In this document: positions 22,550-34,500 of the stretch, one piece after another | How the letters are laid out: the number at the start of each line of letters is the position of its first letter | How positions within the stretch are numbered: the first letter of the stretch is position 1 | Assembly: GCA_963971405.1 (NCBI GenBank) | Contig: OZ020488.1 | Location: 32,693,089-32,757,088, forward strand | Length of the DNA: 64,000 nt | Origin: Psococerastis gibbosa | Taxonomy: Eukaryota; Arthropoda; Insecta; Psocodea; Psocidae | Reading direction: 5' to 3' | Program-made: the position numbers and the translations under genes | Notes under the pieces: generated by a model | Told to the model about the DNA's origin: nothing | The model's input: the letters and a program-made list of their open reading frames with translations, nothing else | The model's database searches: none

Positions 22550-25500
22550 CTAAGTAGAAGCTTCAACAACTGCCTCAACAGCATCAACCTCGCCATTCTT
22601 TTCTTCCTTTTCCGGCTCATCAGATGCGGCAACATCTCCGTTCTCCTTTTTCTCGTTAGTTTTGAAACGGTCGAATCTCCCTCCTGCACATAAAGAAAAC
22701 CATTTATTTCCAAAAAAAATTTTGACGGTAGTGGAATTAACATTTTAGGCATTTAGATGGGTGAAGTAATAAATATGTTCTCATTAGTTCTACAAAACCT
22801 GTGGTAATTGCGAAGTATGTGATTTGCTCAATTTTGTTTTACACTTATTAATTAAATTCGAACATGACTGACAGTACTCACCCTCTTCTTCGTCCTCATC
22901 ATCATTGGGTTGCGATTCATCGAGGAGTTTTCCGAGACCCCACAACTCGTCCCCTTCCAAAGCTTCTTCAGAAGGCTCCTCCTTCACTTCCAATTTTACT
23001 TCCTACAAAAAAATGAACAAAAGTTGCACGATAAGGAGCGGAGAAGCCGGCGACCGTTAAAATCTAAAGGATTAGTTGCAGAAACATCCATGATGACTGA
23101 CGACAGTTCTCCGGTTGTATGGTAGGTACCCGTACACAACTAAGAGTAAATTACGAACTATGGCACCAGAGGCACTTTTAAAGAAATATTATTTATTTAA
23201 GCGCAGGCACCCATAGGGCATACGCGCTTTTCGGTGTGAATGTTGTTTGGAAAACTGTTATCGGCAACTCAATATTATCATATTGTAATAAGAAATATAT
23301 ATTTAATTATACAGGGTATCGCGGTTGGTTACCCCAGGACCGTCTTTAACAGTTAGCCCTTGCAAGTGTTTACGATGTATTGTGTTACGGTGTATTAGGG
23401 TATAGTTACTGCTATGTTGGCAACTGAGTGGAGGATGGGAGGGTGTGCTGAAAAAGGATGATAGCGTTGGAAACAGCTATTTGGAAATCTGTATTGGGAA
23501 AATACATATAAAGTTTATTTATAACCGAGGCACAGACGCCTATTTAACTTTATAGTGGAATTAGAGAATGAAAGACATGAAAAAATGAACGGAAGCGAAA
23601 TACCAACCAGTCTCCTCACAGCCGGGGTAGTGTGCTGACCACTGACGAAATTGGTGCAGTGGTCAGCAAGCCACACTGTCAAGGAGGAAACTCGGGTTGG
23701 AATAGTTTCCGCCCATTTTTCCATATATCTTTCTGTCTCTAAGGCCCCTCATAATTTTAAAAGTTAAAACCTACAGTTTTTTCTGCTTACGTTTAGGTAG
23801 GTCAAAAAGCACTAGCATTGGTATTACTACACTTTTTGGCATTATGTGCCACTACTTACCGTCTTATTTTCTTCTTGGTCGTCCTCTTGCATTTTCTCAA
23901 GCAATGCCTCATTGCCGTAGTGAAGGTAGCAGCGAAGATGGTCCTTGGTGCGGCAATGCTTCTTGATTGCTTGATCCGTGTCCTTGACGCGCGGTAAGTA
24001 AACACGGCAAACCTCGCAGTATTTTACTTTGACTGTTCGAATGAATTCTGCACCCAAAGTCAGATCTTCTTCCTTTACTTCTGGCTCCTCGTCCGGCTTT
24101 TTATCTTCATCTGGGTCATCCTCCTTATCGTCCCCTTCTATAACATATATCATTTTCACTTACTTACAATTTACCATATCCCTAAGCATCGATAAATTTA
24201 ATTTTTCTCTAATGTTTTCTTTTTGCAATCCAAAGAATAATTATTTCTATGCGTTTGATAAATACAACGATAATAGAATAGATTTCTGGTAATCATAAGC
24301 TAAATAATATATAATAAATTAAATAGAGCGGAGAAATAGGTGACATACAAAAATTCAAAATAGACAATACAAAAATGTGAATATAAACAAATTAACTTTT
24401 CCCACCTTATCAAAATCATACAATAATTGAAAACGAAACAAAGAGATGTGTTCTACTATATACTGCGCAAAACACAAAAAATTATGAAGCTCCGTTTTTG
24501 CCGTACACAACCGTGCTTATTCAAGAAATTCTTAGTCAAGCATTTTAGAAATACTTAACTATTTGTGCATGCAGTCGTAAGACAATCTTTCCATTTGGCT
24601 AAAATATCATGAAACTTCAAATGAATAGTTTACGTGTGAAATTTGTAGTGTAAAGGCTAAGGAGAAATAAACCCTCCTTTTGAACATAAGCCAATAGTCA
24701 TGATTACAAGGATTTTAGGCAAGAAGATAAGTGAATTCTTAAGTCCACTACATGGTCCATGAAAAAATTCTCCCTCTAACACAAATCTGACCTTGAAACC
24801 TATCATGTAAATAGCTGGCCTAAAGCCAGGGTAAATGAAGACATTATTTTGATATATCAAAATGTCTCATGAAACAATAAAAAATATACTTATGAGAAAA
24901 TGAAATTTTTCGGAATGTACGAATAGCAATGTCTATTGGGTAGCATAAATGCGCACCGCAAATTTGATCATAGAATAAAGATTTACTAAATATTTGACAG
25001 TTCCGTCAGACTTCTGATGGTTATTTTTGGGGCTGGTGACGAGGGATGAATGCAAATTGGTTAACACAAATTTCTTAAGAATAACTCACCGTCACCACCC
25101 TCCACTGAGTCTAGAATCATGAACTTGTCCAAGACTCCAGTGCCAATTCTCTTTTCACGCTGTTCTTCTGCGTGTTGGCGGCGAAGATGATCCAATGAGC
25201 AGATATGGGATTCGTATGTCATGGCGCTGTGGAATGGGATGCGACAAATCCGGCAGAACGGCATCAAGAATTTCTTCAGTTTCTACGATAAGAAAATCAG
25301 AATACCTTATAATTTCAAATAATAAAAAATGTAACCGACCCAGTCCGGGCCTGGGTGCTGTGTGTGTCTATATCACATCGTCTAGTTTTGTTATTATTGA
25401 AGTGAAAACTTCTCTAGCGACGTTGTACGCTTTTTTGGGATGGGTAACAAAATATGTTAAACTCGCATCAGAACACGTGACCTGAACGAAAATTCGTAAG

Positions 25501-28500
25501 ACGGAGGGAGAGTAGACTGCCTGCTGTTTGTTTTAAAAGCGGCGCGAAAGAGCGTGTGTGTGTGTTTGTACTACAGCTTGCTAAGCGCATCCACGGATGG
25601 TGACTGCTGATGGCTCGACCGTCTGTATACTTGTACAATTCTAGTATATATATATATATCTTTTTAACATTACAATAAGCCCATGTGCGATTCAGGTTTT
25701 TAATGTAATATAAATTGTCATGTTTGTGCACGATAGCACAATAAATGAATATTGTATTTTACCACATAAACGATAGTACCTTTATACTGATGTATAAAGC
25801 AATTCGTCCGAAATTATTCCCGAGCCATTCCAAAATATTGAAAAATGCACAACGTTAATGTTCAAGTTTTCACTTCTGCCGGTACTCCCGGAGTGCAACT
25901 CGTTGTTTTTTTTATAAATACATACCTTGTGCATTTCTGTAGCTCTATGCGTCTCTTTGTCTTGCATGCAGTTCAACTTGCATATGAGACAGAAGAAGCT
26001 GCGAGTGGTCAAACTGGTCAGATCCTCAGCATCAATGACCTTCTGCTTCTCACGCTGTTCGATTCGCATATCAGCCAACGTGGCCTTCAGCTCATCGCTC
26101 TTCTGCTTTATGGCCTTGACGTGCATGGGGGAGTAAAGATGGGCGATATACTCCTTGAAGGTTATACAACGCAACGAGCAATGCGGGCAAACCAACTTCA
26201 AAAACGGCTTCCCATAGAAAGTCGTACGCTCTGCATCAGCTTTCACGGACTGTAATTAAATGGAAAATGTCGAGCGATATTATTTATCCACACACTATCT
26301 GGCTAAAACACCATTAAACGATTTTGTATTGAAGATAAATTTTAATTGCTTAATTTAATAAGAATATGTTAAATATTAATCATTAATATCATTTATTTGA
26401 CTGATCACAGATAACATTGTTGGAAAGGCAACACTCCTGAATATGGTCCCCTTTGCGACGTGATATTGGAACTTATTGAAGCAAGATAGGAACACTTCCT
26501 CAAATAATATCAAGCCATCAACCCTGCTCAGGGCCTCGCACCGTACATTCGGTAAAACAACACCGACTGAGACGTTTGTGAATTTTAATTTATTTTACTT
26601 CCCCGGAGGACGTAGGTCGCCGTCAAGTGAACCGGTCCGAGTTTACTCGAACATTCTTTCCAATTTATCAAGTAGTAGCAAGAGAAAATGAGTAATTTCG
26701 TGGGGGGGGGGGGGGGGGTGGTCCAACTTACGTCACTGAAGGTGAGGTAAATTCTAGATAGGTCAGACCAACAAATTACCACACAGCAATAATGGCAGGG
26801 CACGCAATGCATTTGACCGTGAATTTTCTACCATTCTTTCAAAAACATTTTTTTTTGCACAAAACCAAATAGTTTTTGGGAAAGCAACCTGTCCGGTTTC
26901 GTTACTCAATTTAACACCTAAAACAAGCCTGAAGGTAGAAATCATCGATGGAAAGGTTTCACAGAAAAATTATTTTTTAGTTATTTTTCATTAAAATTTA
27001 GTTATTTTTATTTTTTTACCCCCAGAAGCAAACTATCAAGGGGCAAGCGACCCCCGCATTTTGTCAACATTAATAACGACTACAATATATGTGAATTTAA
27101 AGAAAATCGTTGGACCCGTTTTGGAGAAATAATTTTTTTTGACGATTTTTGAAAATAAACCCCCCCAAATTGAGTTAGCCCAAAATAAAAAAAAATGGAC
27201 CTGAGGTATGATTTTTGTGAACCTACATGCTAAATTTCATCAAAATCGACCGAGTAGTTTGCCCGGAAATCGACGCACAGACAGACAGACAGACATTTCG
27301 TAAAAACCACTTTTTTGGGTTCCTGCAGTCTGATCGAGGCGATTATAGTACCGGGGTTAAATAAATACCTTAGGATTATAAATGTAAACAAACAAATTTT
27401 GAAGAGCACTTTCCATTATAAAATTATCTTGTTTACATTTTTAATACCAGGGGGTTAAATAAATACCGGTATTATAATCGCCTCGATCAGGCTGCTGGTA
27501 CCTCAAAACGTGTAAATCCGTTGAAATCTCGGAATCGAAAATTTCGACCATCACAAAGCTTTCCTTATCCTACGCATAAATTGGAAAGCAAAAATTGTTC
27601 AACGGGTTGGGACTTCTGGACGGGGTTGCTCTCCCCAGTGTGTTGTTGGGACCTGTTGCCAGGAGCAAACATTTGTGAAATTTCATGCAAGAAGATATTA
27701 TTTGCAAATGAGCTGAATTCAACCACAGAGAGCAATAATCTCTGGTATGAGCATTAATTAATACTTACACTGTCCTTATCGCTTGTTTCTCCCGTTTCTT
27801 TCTCAATATCAGCAGCAGGAGCACCATCTTCAATCTAAAACATAAAATGTGTTAGATACTAAAGAATAAATATTCTGGAACCGGTTTATTTAGCTCCAAA
27901 AACTGTTCATTGAATTATATGTACAGATGAGTCTTAAAGGTCACATGCAATGAAATGGAACGAGTTGCAAGTGACGACGGCATTGGAATAATTCTTGGAA
28001 TATTTGCAATGGTCGGCATAGTGCGGCTCCAGAGTCACATGCAGCTCATTCCCTTTTTGGCATCTTAAGTGCGGTTCTGGTCCAAATATACAGGGAATAC
28101 GCAATAATATTTTCACTTTTATAAAAAAAAAAACTTGGTAAGAAAAAAAATTACACCTTATTTTCATAAAAAAAATTCCTCTATAAATCGAGAATTTTTG
28201 TTCAACTTAAAAAATAGATAGGTAGGTATTACAACACAAGTGGTCTGCTTTGAATGACCTGGAGAAGGAAGACAAGATCATTTTCAACGCCTGAAATAGT
28301 ATTCTTAACTCTAACGATCTGCTGAAAAAGCTCGCGTTTGCTGTTCTTTCCCTTTTCGGTTCTATATAATGATATATACCTGTATGCGAACAATCTTTTT
28401 CAAGCATGAACATTATTAAGAGTAAACTGAGAAGTCGCCTTATAGATGAAACTAATCATGCCTAAAATTAAAATTAACAACCTGACTTACTCAAACTTTC

Positions 28501-31500
28501 CAAGGAGATTCAAGCCCATTGTTCCCATTAATATACATTTATTAAGTATGAGCTTTAGTTTTATTTAGAGTAATAAAAGTTTACTAAACAAGCAGATTTG
28601 GCTCCCCAATTGTTTTTAAAATTATTGTTGAAATGTTCATGTGGGTCTTTGGTTAAAAAGTTGGCCGACCACTGGGCTAGAGTGTAATAATATACTTGTT
28701 CTGCCACATCATTTATTTGGCAAACGAGCAGGGGTAAAAAACAGAATAGGAGGATGTATTATTTATAACACTACTACCAAAGTTAACTTATTACCCGGGT
28801 TAAAAATGTACAGGTAAACTTGATTTTTTTTCAAAGCAAAGTTCAATTATAAAACAGATTTGTTTACACCAGTGCTACGGTTCCAGAAAGTTTTAATCTA
28901 AAACTTATGCAAGCGATAGAAAAATCACTTTCTCTGATAATCTCTGCTCTAACGCGCGGATGAAACGATTTGAAAATGATTAACGAGAGTGAATATAATT
29001 TCCTGACCCAAAAATGATAATATACCAATAAGATAATGAAATTGAAATGAATATAATTTGCCTACAAATTACAATATGTAGTAAAAAATAATCAAAATAT
29101 AAGAGTCTGAGATACTCACCCTTTTTAACAGCGTGAGGGTGAGTCAGTAAAGTATACTTATTAAAAGTTAGGTTAATGTAAAACGTTCGGCAATGATAGC
29201 AACTTTTTGAGTATAGCCAGTAATATAAAGAACTCGGGATACGCGCTATAACTATAACACAATAACTAAGTTTTTCATGCTCTTACCACTATGTAATAAA
29301 AACAAACATTTCTCCCGCTGACCTGCGCAAATAATGGAAAGCAAAAAAACAACAGTACATACCTCACTCACATTCTTATCCTTCTCTTCATCTTTTGCCG
29401 CCTTTTCAGCGGTTTCTGCTTTTTGCCTGTAACACACAACTTGTTAGAAATCACGTTAAAAAAAAATAACAATAAAATGTAATAGTGGCAATAACACTCG
29501 CTTTCCATTCCGTTCCTGCCAATGCACTGGAAATATTTTCTTGCATGTTTCATTGCGTCAGTGTGTTATCGCTAATTCTTCAGTGCTATTTCTCTCTTTT
29601 TTTGAAGAATCTTTCATTATCCAAAGAAACTCAACCAAATTCATGTTTTGAGCACGTCTTTACTAAATACTAATGGTGCCAATGATGAAGTGTTTCCAAT
29701 TACGTCTGTTGAGGTCATTTTACGAGTTTTGAAGGACCATATAAAATGAAGGCAAACATTTCGTGCTTGCTTCACGCTGCAGAGGATTTCAGTTGGATAA
29801 CGCTTTGGAAACAGTACACGAACAATATTCTGCCTGTCTGATACTTGTTCTCTTGAACCATTACAAATTTTGAGGGCCACCATTCATTTTAGGATAAATA
29901 ACTTGATCATCTCAATCAATACTACCGATTGCCATTATATTGCTAGAATGCTTGCCTATATTGCCTCTTGTGCAGACGTGAACGGTCTAAGTGATGACCA
30001 TCAGTATTCCTACTGAAGCGCATCATCTTGACATTATTATAAGCCCAATTAATTGCTTTGGCATTTCAGAGCCAACTTGCAATAATAATTCATTTCATGT
30101 ATGCCAATGCTAGTGACATTAGCAAATTTTATCCTTTACAATCCATTATTAATACTTTCTGCATTCTCATCATAACTCAACAATCCTGCATTGCCACCCA
30201 TGCTTTCCTTGGAGTGAATAAAATCAACAAACACCTGTTCTGAAGCAATTTCGCTCGGCGAATAGCTAAGATTTCTGACGTAGACGCAGCGACTGGCACT
30301 CTGGGCCTGGCAGTGCCACGGAAACGAGACCCAAACGTGTCCCGGCCTCTTCTCGACACAATGCCTCTTGCAGGCAGCCTTCCCCTTACTGAGCGCACGC
30401 GCAGTGGTTCTTTCACTCGGTAGTCGTTTTTAGGAGACCTGTACTCGGTAGGTCTGGGTTTCTTGAAAGGTCTAGTGTCTTCGTAACTCCGAGTCTCAGA
30501 ATGCCCTCCAGAATACCTTCCAGGGCTCCGGTAGCTGTCATCATCACGTCGTGAGTATAGAGCCTGTGCGGCAATCAAATTATTACCATGTCAGTAAGCT
30601 TCTGCAAAATGATCTAAATTCGCAGTAAATTGACAACATTAATTAATCAGGCGGCAGAGATAAATAGGGACAGAAGGTTAGCCTTTCTAAATGGAGGGTT
30701 CTTCTAAGATGTTAAGGTGAATATCCAATTAAGATCCAATTTTTATCGCAGTAGGGTTTTTTAGTTTGATAGTGAATACAATTTATCATCGCCATCGAAT
30801 ATTAAGCTTCAGCTACAGGGTTCGGAAAAAATGGTTTCATAATAGTTTTCAAACTTGTATGCAGTTTAACGTCAAACGTTCATACCAGGTGTCGATTTAC
30901 GAAACAAAGTAAAATCCTCACACCGTCAGAATACGCTTACATTCGGCGAGCAACAACAGGAGCTGCTGACACATTTATGTAGTACATTACGCTGTTATTT
31001 TGTCTTCAATGAAAAACATTTTTTGCCATTCTTCTAGGCCTTACGGAAAAGTCTCCCATAATTTGATAAGTCATGCCAGACTAACCTTATAACATTAATA
31101 GCATGCCCATCTTTTGAAGGCTAACAGCATGTCAAGTGAATGTAGTGAAGTAAATATGCTTAGCCCAAAGTGTCTGTGATTGCGAATCCTAAGGCTAATT
31201 GAAACATGTCGTTTGAATCTGCATTACTGCCTCAATCAACGTCAAGATTTATTCTAATTAGATACACGAAAGCTTTTTGCATGCTTTTTTTAATGCCCAA
31301 AAATTTAGATGGGCAGTATTTGCCATGTGTGCAAAACGACTTTTCTTTGTTTAAGAATAACAATTTCACAAGAATGGATGATAATTCCTTCTCTTCCATT
31401 TGGGCTTTATTTCCCCCTTTGCGCACAATAGTGGTATCATTTGCAAAACACTTCCCAAAACTCATTGTGGTTCATTGTAACTTTTTTTTCTTTTCAATTG

Positions 31501-34500
31501 TACAATTCTGCCGAAATATATCATTTAAAAATTTACTGAGGGAAGATTTCTTTTTTAGTTTAAAGTTTTACCGCAGCAATGTTGGTCCATCGAAGAAAAG
31601 TAGTCAATTAATTATTACAACTGTAAATAAATACAATCTCTCATGAAAGTTTTCATGAAATTTAATTAATTAATTTAATAACACCTTGGTGGGTCATGGA
31701 CAAAGATTGATTGATTGATTCCAAGAAGAAAACACAGTGAACACTCACTAACAAATTTTTATAGGTTTTCCAACAAAAAACGCAGCTGCATACAATAAAT
31801 ACACTATAAAACTTTACCGATTGCATTTAAATGGATTTTCATATTTTATGGCACTACAAACGAGATAAAGAATTAGGTAGGACCTTTAGTTGTTTTATTC
31901 CTACATAGCCTATCACTAGGCCGATTTCAGTAATTCCAATTTGACAACATTTATATGAGGCTCTTTTTTTTAAAAATAGGTACCTGGGACGAAGAATACG
32001 AGTCACTCCTTACTCTTTTTCGAGAAATTTCATCAGTGTCGCGAGTAGAATAACTGGATTCAGTCCGCCTGTGGTAGGACATGTCGCCGCCACCACTGTA
32101 TTCACGAGAAGCGGAGCCGTACTTGCTTGCCTCTGCAAAATCAAAGCACTGTGCTTAGCTCCTATAAATAATAATCATTTTCTAGAATTCATTATGTAAG
32201 ACACTGCTTTTGAAATTAATTACGTCTCCGTTTTTGTCTTGACAGTAAATGTGGTAAAGGTCTAGTTAAGCTACCCCTAATAAAATTACAAAATTTGGTT
32301 ATGAATAATTCATCTAGCTTAAGAGAAACTCATTTCTGAATTAATACAGGTCAGCGAAGCTCAATTATTAACTTGCAGCCCACTTAATGCCCAATTTTTG
32401 CATTGGCACTGGCAGGCATAGACACTAATTGCTTATGACAAATTTTATGGAAGGAACATGTCAGAGGCGTGTAAATAAAACAATCATTGCTTAAAACTAG
32501 ATATTAAGACATGTGGTCTTCATGTTGCCCATATCTGTTGGAGTGTTGGTTATTGCAATCGACAGCTTATCAAGGATGCCAAGTCAAAGCATTTCCAAAA
32601 ATGCGGGACACCCTGTATCCTAAATTGTCTAGAAATACTTCTTCTACTTTATGACATTTCATTTATGGCTCTATGATCAATGTTTTGTAAATTGTAGGCA
32701 CTAAGTGACTAAGAGAAAGTATAACAGCTGTTTAGGGTTTAACTTAAGTTTATAGCCCTGAATACACACTCTAATGTTCATTCTTTAGATTAGACCATAT
32801 AATACTATAATATATATATATAGATATATATAATGAGTTCCTCAGGGAAGTGTCCTTGGCCCTACATTATTTATCATTTATATAAACGATTACGTCAAAT
32901 GCATGAGCATGGTCCCTGGTCGACCGTCTGTAGGCCTTTTTGCTGACGAAAACTATTTCGTGTTAAGTGCCACATCAGCAACAGAAATAGAGGCTATCTC
33001 TAATGGGGCGCTTAGGGTGCAAGTGACTGGCTAGCTGCCAACAAACTGATTCTAAATATGGGTAAAACCAATTTTGTTGTATTCAAAACACTCCATAAGC
33101 ACATAGATATAGATCCGCAGTTGCAAATGGGTGCCGGGTGGTAGTGTGGACTTGGTGGTCCGGCTAGGGGACAAAGTAGGACTGCTGGGACTCTGGGAGT
33201 TACTATGGATCCGGCTCTCAACTGGAAACCTCATGATAACAACCTTTGCGCAAAGCTCACCTCTTGCGCTTTCCTCTTGTGGAGCCCATCCTTCCTGGTC
33301 AGTACTGATGTTATGAAATTGGTCCTTTATGGCCTCTTCGAGTCGCACCTAAGATATGGAGTAATCTGCTGGGGCAACTCAGTTGACGCCGCCAGGGCAT
33401 TTCTCATACAAAAAAGGGTCACTAGGACCATGGCTGGTGTTAGGGACCAGACTGTTTCCTGCAGACCGCTGTTTCGGAGAATCATGTAGGCTTACCCTTA
33501 CCCTTAAATCTCCCGAAGTCACTTTTTAACGTTTTACCATCCAGAATAAGGGATATTGAGGACAATAAGTTGTTCTACGTGCTTAAAAAAGAACTGTTAA
33601 GCATTTGTCCGTATTCTGTCAGTGAGTTCTTTGAAGTCTATAGGAGTTAGAAATAGCATTCCCCACCCTCTAATACTCCACATCCCTAACACATACTAAC
33701 ACTATGACGACCTCGACTTCTATAGCAATAGTGGCGAACACATTGTTATAAGAGGTGAGCGGAATTAAATTAACTTAACATTGACCTAACTGCCAGTTAT
33801 CTAACGTTAGGATTTTATTTTATTTTCTAAATTTTGACGATGCCTAAAATTAAGACGACATGCTTAGCCGGTCGGCTTAGTTAAGACTGGTGGAAATACT
33901 GAAATACGGTCTAATGTTCATTCCATGCAATATTTATTGGATCAAAAAAATAATTGGAATGTTTATGTTGACGTATGCGATTTAAATCTGAATTTAGGCA
34001 TTGCACTTTTCGATTTTTCTTAGACCCATAATTATTATTGTTGCAATAGTTGAGCGTGTAGGTGTAATATGGGGGATTGACTGTATTACTATTATTATAA
34101 TTGTAAATGACTCCAAATACTGTACAATATATTATTATAATTGTCTGTTAAGGGCAAACCGGAGTCGCCTATATTCCATTTTCTGTTCAAACTTCAATTT
34201 CTCAAGAAATATGGAACGCAGAACAATGAAAAAATGCTGAATGGAAAGAATAATTTTTTCTCCTAATTTTGATGTATAGTATGTGGCCTTAACTAACCCC
34301 AATTCGCCACAGTTTATGAACTCCTTCAGCTTGAACTCCTGAGTGACCGTTATTTTTTGCGAATCAAGTTCACTAACTATAGCCGATCGGTATTGATGAT
34401 TGCAACATACTATGCATCAAAATTAGGAGACAAAATTCTTCTTGCCATTCAGCATTTCTTCATTGTTTTGCGTTCCATATTTCATGAGAAATTAAAGTTT

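Noticed and set aside
31206-31646. Plus-strand frame of 146 codons in intron 1-2 of the Pep-like gene
   Set aside because: Phe/Asn/Ser-rich AT-driven reading without known motifs, family likeness or splice context.
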